Positions 48,688 to 59,264 of a stretch of 64,000 nucleotides of DNA are shown here, piece after piece (the stretch's first letter is position 1; every line of letters starts with the position of its first letter). The DNA is from Artocarpus heterophyllus (taxonomy: Eukaryota > Streptophyta > Magnoliopsida > Rosales > Moraceae): positions 15,072,091 to 15,136,090 of the forward strand of contig CM046340.1 of NCBI GenBank assembly GCA_025403435.1. The letters are read 5' to 3'. A program made the position numbers and the translations under genes. The notes below the pieces were generated by a model that worked only from the letters and a program-made list of their open reading frames with translations, was not told the origin of the DNA and ran no database searches.

Positions 48688-51600
48688 TTAAAACAAATGT
48701 GGGTACTTTTCTCTCATTTCAGATTCAAGTTCCCATGTGGCTTCCTCCACATCATGGTGTTGCCACATCACTTTCACCAGAGGAATTCCACGACGACGTA
48801 ATAATTTTATTTCATGATCCAGTATTTGAACTGGAATTTCTTCATAATTCGTATCTCCTTGAATTGGCACATCTGTCCACATGATCACATGTGAAGGGTC
48901 GGGTTTATACTTTCCCAACATCGATACATGAAACACATTATGTACATGAGACAATTGTGGTGGTAGGTCTAAACGGTATGCCAACGTTCCAATGCGTTCC
49001 ACAATCTCAAACGGTCCTGTATACCTTGGTGCTAACTTTCCTTTAACACCAAATCGAGATACACCTCGTTTTGGTTTCACTTTTAAGAACACAAAGTCTC
49101 CGATCATGAACTCTAAAGGTCGCCTCCTCTTATCTGCATAACTCTTTTGTCGACTTTGAGCTGTCTGAAGACGTTCGCGAATAATCTGGATCTTGTCCGT
49201 TGTTTCTCTGATAAACTGAGGCCCAAGTTCAAGACGCTCTTCCTTTTCAGCCCAACACAATGGAGATCTACAAGGTCTACCATATAAGGCCTCATATGGA
49301 GCCATTCTAATACTTGCTTGGTAACTGTTGTTATATGCGAATTCAACATATGGCAGCTGTGCAGCCCAATTTGTTCCAAAGTCCAGCACACAAGCCCGAA
49401 GCATATCCTCGAGAATCTGAATGACACGTTCAGATTGTCCATCTGTTTGAGGATGAAAAGCTGTACTAAAATTCAATTGAGTTCCCAAGGCCCTCTGCAA
49501 TCCTCTCCAAAATTTCGACGTGAAACGTGTATCTCTATCGGAAACTATTGACATTGGCACTCCATGCAATGTCACTACCTTTTCCACGTACAATTGACAT
49601 AATTTTGAGACACTATAATTAGTTCTGATTGGGATGAAGTGGGCTGTCTTAGTTAAACGATCTACAATTACCCAAACGGCGTCATGCCCTATTTGAGTCT
49701 TAGGAAATCCAGTAACAAAGTCCATTGTCACATGATCCCACTTCCATTCTGGAATAGGTAAGCTCCTCAACTCGCCTCCAGGCTTTTGATGTTCCGCTTT
49801 AACCTGTTGGCACGTCATGCACTTAGAGACAAAGGTTGCTACATCTCGTTTCATTCCTCGCCACCAGTATTGTCGTTTTAGATCCATATACATTTTTGTG
49901 CTTCCAGGATGAATAGCAAACTTTGAACGGTGAGCCTCATCTAGCACCGCATGCCTGAGATATGGATCCTCTGGAACAACTAATCTTCCTTTGTAAAGTA
50001 AAAATCCTTCTGGCTCAATCTGCCATCCATCCAGTTGTTCTCCATTTTGTATTTGTTTCCAAACCCTACGTAATCCTTCATCGTGCCATTGTCCTTGTTT
50101 TACTTTCTGAATTAACGTAGGAGTTGCTATCACATTGAATAAGAAAGCTCTCTCGTTATCTTCATAATATTGCAAGTTGAAGTCGGTGATGGTGACTCGT
50201 CTCCAATCTTCCAATGCTAAACTGGCTATACGTCCGTTGTTCTTACGACTTAGAGCATCTGCCACGGCATTTGCTTTTCCAGGATGATATTGGATACTAA
50301 AGTCATAGTCCACCATGTACTCAGTCCATCTTCGTTGCCTTAGATTGAGATTCTTTTGAGTAAACAAATATTTCAGACTTTGATGATCTGAATATAGCTC
50401 GAACTTTGCGCCATATAGATAACATCTCCAAATTTTGAGTGCGAAAACCACAGCAGCTAACTCAAGATCATGTGTGGGGTAGTTCCTCTCATGGGGTTTC
50501 AACTGGCATGAGGCGTAGGCAACTACTCGTCCATGCTGCATTAACACACAACCCAAACCGTTTCCTGAGGCATCAGTGTATACTGTGTAAGGCTCCTCGT
50601 TGTTAGGTATGATCAGCACAGGTGCACTAGTGAGTCTTCCTTTCAGTTCCTCAAATGCTTCTTCACATTTATCATCCCACACGAACTTGACATTCTTCCT
50701 TGTGAGTTTTGTTAATGGAGAAGCAATCTTTGAAAAATTCTCTACGAAGCGTCGATAGTATCCAGCTAGTCCGAGGAAACTTCGAATCTCTGACACGTTC
50801 TTTGGTCGTTCCCAATTTAGCACTGCTTCAATTTTGGAGGGGTCCACTGAGATGCCTTCTTCAGAGACAACGTGTCCAAGGAACTTGACCTTCGTTATCC
50901 AGAAATCACATTTTTCTCTTTTTGCATAAAGACCATGTTCTCTCAACGTTTGTAGAGCGATCCTCAAATGCTCAGCATGTTCTTCTTCGTTTTTAGAATA
51001 GATCAAGATATCATCTATGAAAACAATGATAAATTGATCTAAGTACAGTTGAAAGACACGGTTCATCAAGTCCATGAAAGCCGCTGGTGCATTAGTCAAC
51101 CCGAAAGGCATGACAAGAAACTCAAAATGACCGTAGCGAGTCCGAAAAGCTGTCTTTGGAATGTCCTCTTCTCTTATCTTCAGTTGGTGATATCCGGATC
51201 GTAAGTCAATCTTTGAGAAATAGCAAGATCCTCCTAACTGATCGAACAACTCATCAATTCGGGGTAGAGGGTACTTGTTCTTGATAGTCAATCGATTAAG
51301 CTGGCGATAATCGACACAGAGCCTCAACGATCCGTCATGTTTCTTCACAAAAAGTACTGGAGCTCCCCAAGGTGATGTACTTGGTCGAATAAATCCTTTT
51401 TTCAGTAATTCGTCCAACTGCTTCCTCAATTCCACTTTCTCAGCAGGTGCCATTCGATACGGGGCAATAGAAACAGGCGCTGCTCCTTGAGTTAAGTCGA
51501 TGACAAACTCAATTTCTCTATCAGGCGGAAGTCCGAGCAATTCATCTGGAAAAACATCTGAAAATTCGTCCACCACAGGAGTGTGAGAGGATAGGTCACT

Positions 51601-52356
51601 CTTCTTTAGTTCTCCATCTGAAGCAAAGATCGTCCCAAGATTGGTGAAATTCCTTCGTCCTCCAATACAAGCCTTTAGCACCGGGGCTGGCGTCACTGTT
51701 CCTGTTTTTGCCTGAAATTCGATGACTTGTCCATTCTTGGTGAATAAAGAGACACGTTTCCTATGACAATCTACTATTGCCTGGTATTTAGTTAGCCAAT
51801 CCATTCCTAAGATTACATCAAACTCTGTCATAGTTATTACATATAGGTCAGCCGATAGTTTATGTTCTCCTATAACAATACACACTGATTTACAAATTAT
51901 GGATACTTCAGCTATCCCGCCCATTGGTGTACTAAGGGTTAAAGATGAACTACATGTCTCAGTTTCTAATTGTAGTACGGAAGCAAATAACATAGATATA
52001 AATGAATGAGTGGCACCAGTGTCAAATAATACATGAGCCCAAGAATGAGACACGTGAATCATACCGTCTACAACTGAGTGATCAGCCTGTTTTGCTTGTC
52101 CAGCTGTAGCCGTAATTGCATAAGCTTGTGCTGGTGCTTTTCCTTTATCACTTTTTCCTCGGTTTCCTTGGCTACTACTAGCCTTATTATTATTTCTCCC
52201 AGAAAAATATGGCCTTTGATTCACTGAGCCTTGTGGAGTCGGTTGGAAGTTCTGATTAGCATGAAAATTGGAACCCTGTGGCCGCTGTTGATAGTTGTAC
52301 TGAGGCTGGAACCCTCGAGGTTGAGTTACTGAGACTTGGGAAGCTGGAGTGTTTTG
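48688..52356 (-). CDS. Pol polyprotein of chromovirus X (protease, RT, RNase H, integrase, chromodomain)
   Basis: The frame is open from just after an amber codon (52357-52359) to the stop at 48688. The first Met is at 52224, giving 1178 aa (positions below). Aspartic protease active site DTGA is at 68-71. Reverse transcriptase spans about 250-430, with the catalytic FIDD motif at 402-405. RNase H begins at TDAS 550-553. The integrase zinc-binding HHCC is at His765, His772, Cys802 and Cys805, and its catalytic triad is Asp835, Asp896 and Glu932 (D-x60-D-x35-E). A chromodomain occupies about the last 50 residues. In chromoviruses it is thought to direct integration to chromatin. All key residues are present, so the enzyme part looks functional. 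Pol is normally made as a fusion with gag, and here the amber codon and the element C insertion both prevent that. It may have been the source of enzymes for elements A-C through intact sister copies. Confidence 0.93.
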   Translation of the reverse strand, partial: QNTPASQVSVTQPRGFQPQYNYQQRPQGSNFHANQNFQPTPQGSVNQRPYFSGRNNNKASSSQGNRGKSDKGKAPAQAYAITATAGQAKQADHSVVDGMIHVSHSWAHVLFDTGATHSFISMLFASVLQLETETCSSSLTLSTPMGGIAEVSIICKSVCIVIGEHKLSADLYVITMTEFDVILGMDWLTKYQAIVDCHRKRVSLFTKNGQVIEFQAKTGTVTPAPVLKACIGGRRNFTNLGTIFASDGELKKSDLSSHTPVVDEFSDVFPDELLGLPPDREIEFVIDLTQGAAPVSIAPYRMAPAEKVELRKQLDELLKKGFIRPSTSPWGAPVLFVKKHDGSLRLCVDYRQLNRLTIKNKYPLPRIDELFDQLGGSCYFSKIDLRSGYHQLKIREEDIPKTAFRTRYGHFEFLVMPFGLTNAPAAFMDLMNRVFQLYLDQFIIVFIDDILIYSKNEEEHAEHLRIALQTLREHGLYAKREKCDFWITKVKFLGHVVSEEGISVDPSKIEAVLNWERPKNVSEIRSFLGLAGYYRRFVENFSKIASPLTKLTRKNVKFVWDDKCEEAFEELKGRLTSAPVLIIPNNEEPYTVYTDASGNGLGCVLMQHGRVVAYASCQLKPHERNYPTHDLELAAVVFALKIWRCYLYGAKFELYSDHQSLKYLFTQKNLNLRQRRWTEYMVDYDFSIQYHPGKANAVADALSRKNNGRIASLALEDWRRVTITDFNLQYYEDNERAFLFNVIATPTLIQKVKQGQWHDEGLRRVWKQIQNGEQLDGWQIEPEGFLLYKGRLVVPEDPYLRHAVLDEAHRSKFAIHPGSTKMYMDLKRQYWWRGMKRDVATFVSKCMTCQQVKAEHQKPGGELRSLPIPEWKWDHVTMDFVTGFPKTQIGHDAVWVIVDRLTKTAHFIPIRTNYSVSKLCQLYVEKVVTLHGVPMSIVSDRDTRFTSKFWRGLQRALGTQLNFSTAFHPQTDGQSERVIQILEDMLRACVLDFGTNWAAQLPYVEFAYNNSYQASIRMAPYEALYGRPCRSPLCWAEKEERLELGPQFIRETTDKIQIIRERLQTAQSRQKSYADKRRRPLEFMIGDFVFLKVKPKRGVSRFGVKGKLAPRYTGPFEIVERIGTLAYRLDLPPQLSHVHNVFHVSMLGKYKPDPSHVIMWTDVPIQGDTNYEEIPVQILDHEIKLLRRRGIPLVKVMWQHHDVEEATWELESEMREKYPHLF

Positions 52357-52669
52357 CTAAGGCGCTCCACGATTTTGACTCCCTCCCCAAACAGTGGAGC
52401 CAAAATGACTTCCTTGTGGCCTTGGTGCAAAGGATGATTGTGTAGGGCGGTTAGGGCAATTTCTCCTCAGATGTCCCACTTGTCCACAGTTATGACAAGC
52501 ATACGGTTGGAAACGACCACTGCCAGAAGATCCACCGCCAATAGTCACTCCACTATGCTGAATGACTTGCCCTTGTGACTTCTCTTTCTTACTTATTTTC
52601 CTTTGACGCCCACCGGAACCCTTATACTTTCCATAGGAGTTATTTAGTTCTGTCTCTGCCCGCTGTGCC
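52357..52669 (-). pseudogene. C-terminal part of gag of chromovirus X, with CCHC zinc knuckle
   Basis: From the element C junction the frame reads AQRAETELNNSYGKYKG, then a basic Lys/Arg stretch, a Gly/Ser linker and one zinc knuckle CHNCGQVGHLRRNC (C-x2-C-x4-H-x4-C). It ends at a TAG (52357-52359) in the same frame as pol, so a single base change separates gag from pol. It lacks its own start because element C cut the gene. Confidence 0.85.
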
Positions 52670-55055
52670 TGTGACACTCGTTATTCCCCTAAGGGTATTA
52701 AGGTAATTAGATTAATTTTTAGTATATATATAAAAAAAAAAATCAGAAAATCTCTCATAATTCGAAACTCTCTCTCTTTAAAAAAATTCTCTCTCTCTCC
52801 TCAAAGATCGTTTGAGATTTCGGCATCCGTTTTCGACACCTCCCGCACCAATGGAAAGCTCTCGACGAGCTGAGTCCAACGAGGTGCCGCGCCGCCCAAA
52901 ACGCCGCCGGAGGAGACCACACGCGCCGCCCAAAGTGGCGGCAAAACCCATTTCTTTCCGACGAGATATCTTCGCCGTCCGACGTCCGATCGACGTGATT
53001 CTTGTTCCTACACGACCACCGTGATGAGAGGAACAAAACCCACCCTTGGTGGCAGCTCAACAACCGCCGGATTGCTCTGCCCGCCTATTGTCGCCGTGCA
53101 CCGCCGCCCCCATGGTGGAACTCCGCCTTGCCGGAGGAGGTGACTGACACCACCCCTCCCAATGAGTTCAGAGGATCAAGGGGAGTAAAACCCCTCGATC
53201 AATTGCACGAAAGGAGTCGGTTTCGCCGGAGAACGGCCAACGCCGCCGTCAACCGCCGCGGGAGCCTCCGTTTTGGCTCTTCCCAGCCACGTTTCTTCAA
53301 ATTGGATGAGGGGAAATGCTCATAGGAGGATGGGTAGTAAAAGCCCTCAGCCAATTTCAGGTTTCCATCGTCGGAGAATCAAGATCGGAGCTCATCTATT
53401 TCTACCGACGTTGTACTTCACGACCCGCTATGTTAGAGGCAGAATTGGGTGAAATTGACCCCGCCATTGGACTCAGAAGGGTCGATTTAGGGGGGGTAGG
53501 CCCGAGCCCAGCTGCCAACGGACCCCGATTGACGCCGGTCAACGACGGTCAAAGTCGGTCAACGCCGGTCAACGGTGGTCAACGCCGGTCAACGGCCGGT
53601 CAAAGGCCAAAATGGAATTTTGTGATCCGGACCTCCGATCGAAGATCCGAGACCGCCTCCCGACTCGTTTCGATGCTTTGGATGCAATGGTGACCTCCGT
53701 TTGAGCAAATTCCACTCCGATGAAAATCATCCGGTACCGACTACACGCAAATCGAGGCGATTCAAACAGCAGTATCGAAGTCCAGAATGACGTTTTCAAG
53801 AATGTATGATCTCCAGGAAGCATTCCTAGCCATTCATAGTCGCTCGAGGAGCACTACAGAGGATGCTTCGTAGATACAGCGAGATACAACTGGATCTGTT
53901 TTACTTGGAGTTCAAGATCAAGGGAGTATGGAGCTAACGTTAATTGATTCTAGGATTAAGAGACTGTTGATAAGCTTGAAAGGTAGGGATTCTATTACTC
54001 ATCTTTTGTGAGGTTTTTATAGAATTAAAATTGATTGTTTTGCCGCAATATATATATATCTATGTTGAACTGATATTATATGTGTATCACATATGAAACT
54101 ATGACATGGACTCGTCTTGTATTGTACGGCGAGGAACATAATGAATTGACACATGTTATAAATTGAGAAGCATGGTTAGGAAAATTAACTCTATTAATAA
54201 TGATTTAATATAGAGAAATTGTGAGACATGAAAAGGGCGACGGTTACGTCCTTGGGCATGAATACCCTAAAAGGTAAAATAGGGGGAAGGTGATGACGCT
54301 TCCTTGGGTTGAAAGTCCCAGAACACACTGTACAGGAATTGATTTGGTGAGGACTCGGGGCTTGATGTCCCCTCACCGGAACACCCTTGGAATGTTTATA
54401 GGGTGATCAAGTGTGTCCATTTGGGTTTCGATGAGTTGAGTGATACTCAATTTAACATGGATACCTAGGAACAATGATGATTGGTAATATTTGTATAAAT
54501 GTGTAATTATGACACTTGGTAATGATTAACTACGGTATCCATAAGATATGATCATAATAAACCTCATAATCTGGAATATGATGTGACTTACTAACCATGC
54601 AGATTTTAATGTGGTAATGATAAAAACCTAAAGGTGAGTAATGGCTTTCTCTACTGAGCATAGTGTTGCTCATTCCCTTATGTTTATATCTTTTCAGGAC
54701 TCACTAAGTGTGAGGTGGCTACGAGAAATATAGTTGAGGACGTGATGTAGCTATATTACATTGGGACTGCTTCAATTGTTGAGAATGTTCTTCATGATAA
54801 TGTAAGCATCAATTGTTACTTTCTGTGACTGTATTATAATGTGTTGAGGGTTAAAATGATGATGACAACAGTTTATTTATTAAATTTAAGGTGCTACATT
54901 TAAAACTGTGGTTTATTTATCGTTTATATTTTTATTTTTGAGTTGAGAGTTTTCATTTAAGTCCCGGGTAAATTTTATTTTTAAGGTTTTACTTTTATTA
55001 TTTATTTTTATTTTATCTCATTAAAAACTCTTAACCCCTATATAGGGGCGTTACA
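52670..55055 (+). repeat. 5' LTR of element C (variant type)
   Basis: Begins TGTGACACTCGTTATT and ends GGGGCGTTACA. 52730-53910 is the GC-rich module, rich in CGCCG and CCGCC words; homology to the A-type LTR starts at GATCAAGGGAGTATGGAGC near 53911. The GC-rich module shows short open frames on both strands, present in both LTRs, without any recognised product. Confidence 0.9.
53527..53605 (+). repeat. GGTCAACG minisatellite inside the LTR of element C
   Basis: About eight repeats of (C)CGGTCAACG(G/C) with slight variants. The same array lies in the 3' LTR at about 60135-60210. Confidence 0.85.
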
Positions 55056-55062
55056 GAATTTT

Positions 55063-55074
55063 TGGTATCAGAGC
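55063..55074 (+). other. Primer-binding site of element C, initiator tRNA-Met
   Basis: TGGTATCAGAGC, 7 bases after the LTR end, as in A and B. Confidence 0.92.
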
Positions 55075-56512
55075 CTAGGTTCGGTTAACCTAGGGAGTGT
55101 AGCACCACTTTAAAAAATATATTTTTGAGATGGTTTTGAAGCTGAATTTTCATTGTCATCATCAAAATGAACCTTCACATTGATTTATACAGTCTAAAAG
55201 GATGTAACATGGAAAGGCCATAGAATGAAAATATCAATAGTTATATGAGTACAATAATTATATAGAAGGAAAGTATTAATAGTTATAAGGGAATGATAAT
55301 TATATGGAATGAGTTTATAAATAGAATGCTTATGAGAGATTCGTATAATATTTGGATCTATAAGCATATCTAATTCGTATAAACGATGAGAAATTCGTAT
55401 AGATACGAGGATTTAAAAGCCTTTTGTCTCGTCAAAAACAATAAGAAATATAAGGCTTGATTTATTGATTTTAAAGTTTGACATAGATATGCCAAATTTT
55501 TCATAATTGATTCAAACCTAAGTAATGATTATGTGTGGATTCGATGGAGCACATAAGTGTTAATGTCTTTTCTTAAAAGTTCTATATATTTGAGGAATAT
55601 GATATAAGTTGGGAATCATGGTATTGAATCTTGAGAGAGATAAATGTTAGACTTTTGGTCTGTTGAGACTGTGTAAAGTCTAGAATGCATGAATCTCAAA
55701 ATTGGAATATTTTGTTACGTACATTGTATTTAAGTGTATCAGTGAATCTTTTGGTTACCTAAGGTTTTGTTATATGAGGAAATTATATATTGTATAAGTA
55801 GAATTGTGGGGATTGTAGATGTTCTTAAGTAGTAACATCAAGTGTCTTTGTTCGTTGATATGGTCTACGTTGAAAGACGTAAATCGTATTGATTTCAAGG
55901 TTAGTCACATTCTAAACCCTTGGTAGTAATGATGATGAATCCATTGATAGATGTTAAGTATTATGAATAACATATGGGTGTATGCATTGTTCAATAAGGT
56001 TTTGATTAAAACAAAATTATTTGAGTTGCTGGATCATTCAGGAAGATCCTTGTTGTCGTTAAATTAGATTTGTTGTTTATAGTTAACTTTATCTATAGTG
56101 GGCTTTAAATTGGGTTTAAGATTTATACAAATTGGTTTTCAATTTTATGTTTGTTATTTAACTCGTTCCAAATGTGTCAAGGCCCGAAACAACCTGACCA
56201 TTTTCAACTTAGAACATTTGGGCCTAGTTTAAATCTTAAATCAGTTTGATTCACACTGTCTCTCCCACGTGGTTTCTATACGTGTCATATACAGTGGTTT
56301 AATCATTGTTTACATATACGTTTACTGTGCATAGGAGCTTATTTCTCCGAGTTCACTTTTTCTCTCTTAATTTGTTATTTTCTCTCTAAATCGGAAATCC
56401 TCTTCTTTTTCATTAAAAATTCTTCTTTTCCTCTAAAAGAAGAAGGAATTCTAGGATTCTGCAATTTACTATCTTAATTTTTCCTTTCTATTTACTCTTC
56501 TTTCATCTCATC
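55075..56512 (+). other. Element C internal leader, non-coding
   Basis: Collinear with 6032-7501 of element A, with about 2-3% substitutions and a small deletion near 56030 (the TTATGTTGTTATGAAATG region of A is missing). The G-box (CCCACGTGG) and CT-rich leader before 56513 are kept. Confidence 0.6.
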
Positions 56513-57034
56513 ATGGACCCAAAGTACCAACACCTGAGAAAGTATTTCCCATCACTCTCCCAAAAGATTCTTAGAAAGAAATACAAGGCTAGAATTACTC
56601 GGTTGTGGATTCTTATGCGTTTTGGTATCCCTTGTGATGTGAGAATGTTGATAGAGGGGAAAATCCGTCCGAGTGACTTTAGTCAAGATGTCGGTTTACC
56701 AGGAACAGGTACTAGTCGTAGTGCAATGAAAAGAAGAGCTCGTGCCATCGTGGTCACTTGTAACAAATGTGGAAGACAAAATTGTAACGGTAAATGCACT
56801 TCACCTGGTTATATGTCTACGAATAGAGAGGATAAAATAAGGTTTTGTAGGGATGGACTTTCAAAGGAGAACTTGGATAGCATCCATCCTCCTCTCCACG
56901 GTCACCCTAGTGGATATGTTCAAGGAGCTATTTTTAAACTCTGGCCTAAATTTTATACAGAAAGACAACGCCTCAGGAATATGGTATTTCTAGATCCTGT
57001 TTGCCAAACCATAAGAAAAATGGATGGGGAATAA
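56513..57034 (+). CDS. 173-aa basic Cys-rich protein, cargo of element C
   Basis: Intact. It differs from copy A at six residues (8, 13, 36, 71, 166, 170) with seven silent changes. The cysteines at 83, 86, 91 and 95 and the basic patch are unchanged. Five of the residues where A is unlike B agree between B and C or are close, so A carries the more derived version. Confidence 0.7.
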   Translation: MDPKYQHLRKYFPSLSQKILRKKYKARITRLWILMRFGIPCDVRMLIEGKIRPSDFSQDVGLPGTGTSRSAMKRRARAIVVTCNKCGRQNCNGKCTSPGYMSTNREDKIRFCRDGLSKENLDSIHPPLHGHPSGYVQGAIFKLWPKFYTERQRLRNMVFLDPVCQTIRKMDGE

Positions 57035-57669
57035 GTCATCGCTCTATAAAGGTTATTTAGTCTTTACTTATTTGAAGCAGTTTTAGCTGATGTTCAACAG
57101 TTTATGTTTTTCTTTTACTCAGAATATTTGCTTTTGTGTTTGAAATAATTGTGATTATTAGATTGATAAAGTAAGTGTTAATATCTTATTTAATTTATGA
57201 TTTTCTTAAATATATATATAAAAAATATATTATCTTATCAGACACGTTACATACGGTACAGTAATATGTTTGAATTTTGAAAAGCTTATCCGGATATTTC
57301 AAGATTTGTGTCTCAAATTTCAAAAGTTCTACAGTATTTGTCGTTTATATTAAATTTCTAGACTTGGTGTATATTTGTCAAAAAGTCTACAGTTGTGTCA
57401 AGAGGGTCTTCTGTCGAATTGTTCTCAATTGTCAAAAGTTATACAATTAGAGTCTAATCTTTTTCAAAAAGTGAATCAGATTTTCTGAAAACTATCAATC
57501 ACCTTATCTTACTTTCTTATCCGCACAAGATTTTGTTTAAATCTTTGGATTACCTTTTCATTACCTACTCGTCTATCTCTTTAGCCCTTTTTGTATATTT
57601 CTCATCTTTAAAATCTCATATAGAACCCGAAGTCTAAGTGGAGCAGACATTAAGAAAATTAAACCAAAT

Positions 57670-58320
57670 ATGTCTACCTCCCAGTCCACAAAGAAAATAA
57701 AGAATGTCTATGTCTTTTGTGGTTCCAGCCTTGGAAAAGATAAAGCTTATTTAGAAGCTGCAAATCATTTAGGGCAAGTCCTAGCACGCAAGAAGATTAA
57801 CATAATCTATGGGGGTGGTAGTATAAAAATGATGGTAAATATGGCACTAGCAGCTAGGTCTAGCGACGCTACTGATGTAAGAATTTGGCCTCATATTCCA
57901 GTTGAAGGAAACCTTTGTAAGGAAGCCATAGGTAAGGGAGAAGGAGTCAGGAGTATCCCTAAAAATTTTAAAGACATAATCTATAATTCTGATGCTTTTA
58001 TAGCATTACCTGGTGGTCTAGGTACTCTTGAGGAAATATTTATAGTTGCTTGTGGGCAATTGTTGGGCTTTTATTCCAAACCTTTGGGACTGCTGAACGT
58101 AAAGGGTTTTTATGACGGTCTTTTGAAATTTCTAGATTACGCTGTGGAAGAAAACATCACTACAGAATCGGAGAGACAAATCTTTGTCACTGCTTCAACA
58201 GCTGAGGAATTGATAGATAAAATGCAAATCATACATCCAGAATCCGACACTGCAACATCCAAGCTTGAATGGGAAAGGGAAAGCCGGGAGCGGCCAATTG
58301 ATTTGAATCTCCATCTGTAA
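57670..58320 (+). CDS. LOG-family protein, cargo of element C
   Basis: 216 aa. It differs from copy A at three residues (Tyr for Cys in the N-terminal VYVFCGSS, Pro for Ser in RIWPHIP, Lys for Arg in SIPKNF) and three silent sites. The PGGLGTLEE signature is intact. The upstream sequence differs here (GACATTAAGAAAATTAAACC) and has no in-frame ATG, which supports the start at 57670 and its equivalents in A and B. Confidence 0.87.
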   Translation: MSTSQSTKKIKNVYVFCGSSLGKDKAYLEAANHLGQVLARKKINIIYGGGSIKMMVNMALAARSSDATDVRIWPHIPVEGNLCKEAIGKGEGVRSIPKNFKDIIYNSDAFIALPGGLGTLEEIFIVACGQLLGFYSKPLGLLNVKGFYDGLLKFLDYAVEENITTESERQIFVTASTAEELIDKMQIIHPESDTATSKLEWERESRERPIDLNLHL

Positions 58321-59250
58321 TCTTTTTGTTTTATCTTTGGCATGTAGGCATGTGTGTCCGTATTTCGTGTGTTACGAATAACCGTTTGCCTTGTATTCTG
58401 TGTTTCTTGTGGTACGTTGTTGTTCAATCTTTTAGATTCATTGAGCCTAATGCCGGGATGGCTGGATACGGAGTACTTGATGCTCTCGAAACGCATCCTT
58501 CTTAAGGTCCGATCTTTTGTTTATCGATGTTTTTGTATCCTCTAAGCATGCATGATATGGATAGCTGGTATACGGAGTGCCTTGTACTCTCGAAACGTAT
58601 CCGTATTATGTTTGTAATGTGTAATATTCTGTTAATATTATGTGGAAGTACCAGAGTCAGTTATGGGGATATTCCATATGAAATATGAGTATATTATTTG
58701 GATTGAATGTTTGTGTCATGAGGATAGCTGTTTAATGAAAAATATGTCGGGTATGTTTGCAACTCTGAGATTCCGTTTAATATCTCTATGAATAAGTTTA
58801 ATGTATGGTTTTGAATATAAGTGTTTGTGATATATGTTTTATGATTACGTTTTAGTTTATTAGTTTAGGTATGAAATCAAATATATTTGACTTTTCCTTA
58901 CTTAAAAAGGAAAAGGAACCTAAAGATGAAGTATATAAAATTTCTCTGGCAATCTCCTTAAATGTGATTGTAAATCACAGTCCATGGACAATGAAGGACT
59001 GGAATCATGGTATGGTCAATATGTATGCCTGACCAGATTCTTAGACTATTACACGGTGTTATAAGTTGAAACTTGTCAGAAATACTCTCATTGAGGGATT
59101 TAGGAGTAAGATTTATTATGCAAGTAAATGAGTGGAGATACGATAACTTAAATTTGGAGGACAAACAACATTAACGGTTTAGACTCAGATTTGGAATCAT
59201 AATTTTTACTAGTATTACTAGAATTGAAATTTCGAGGACGAAATTTCTTT

Positions 59251-59264
59251 AAGGGGGTAAAAGC
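59251..59264 (+). other. Polypurine tract of element C
   Basis: AAGGGGGTAAAAGC directly before the 3' LTR. Confidence 0.8.

Noticed and set aside
52812..53693. Several Arg/Pro-rich frames in the GC-rich LTR module of C (also 59420-60223)
   Set aside because: They overlap on both strands, as expected for GC-rich DNA with few stops. No domain is recognisable, and they differ between the two LTRs without sign of constraint.
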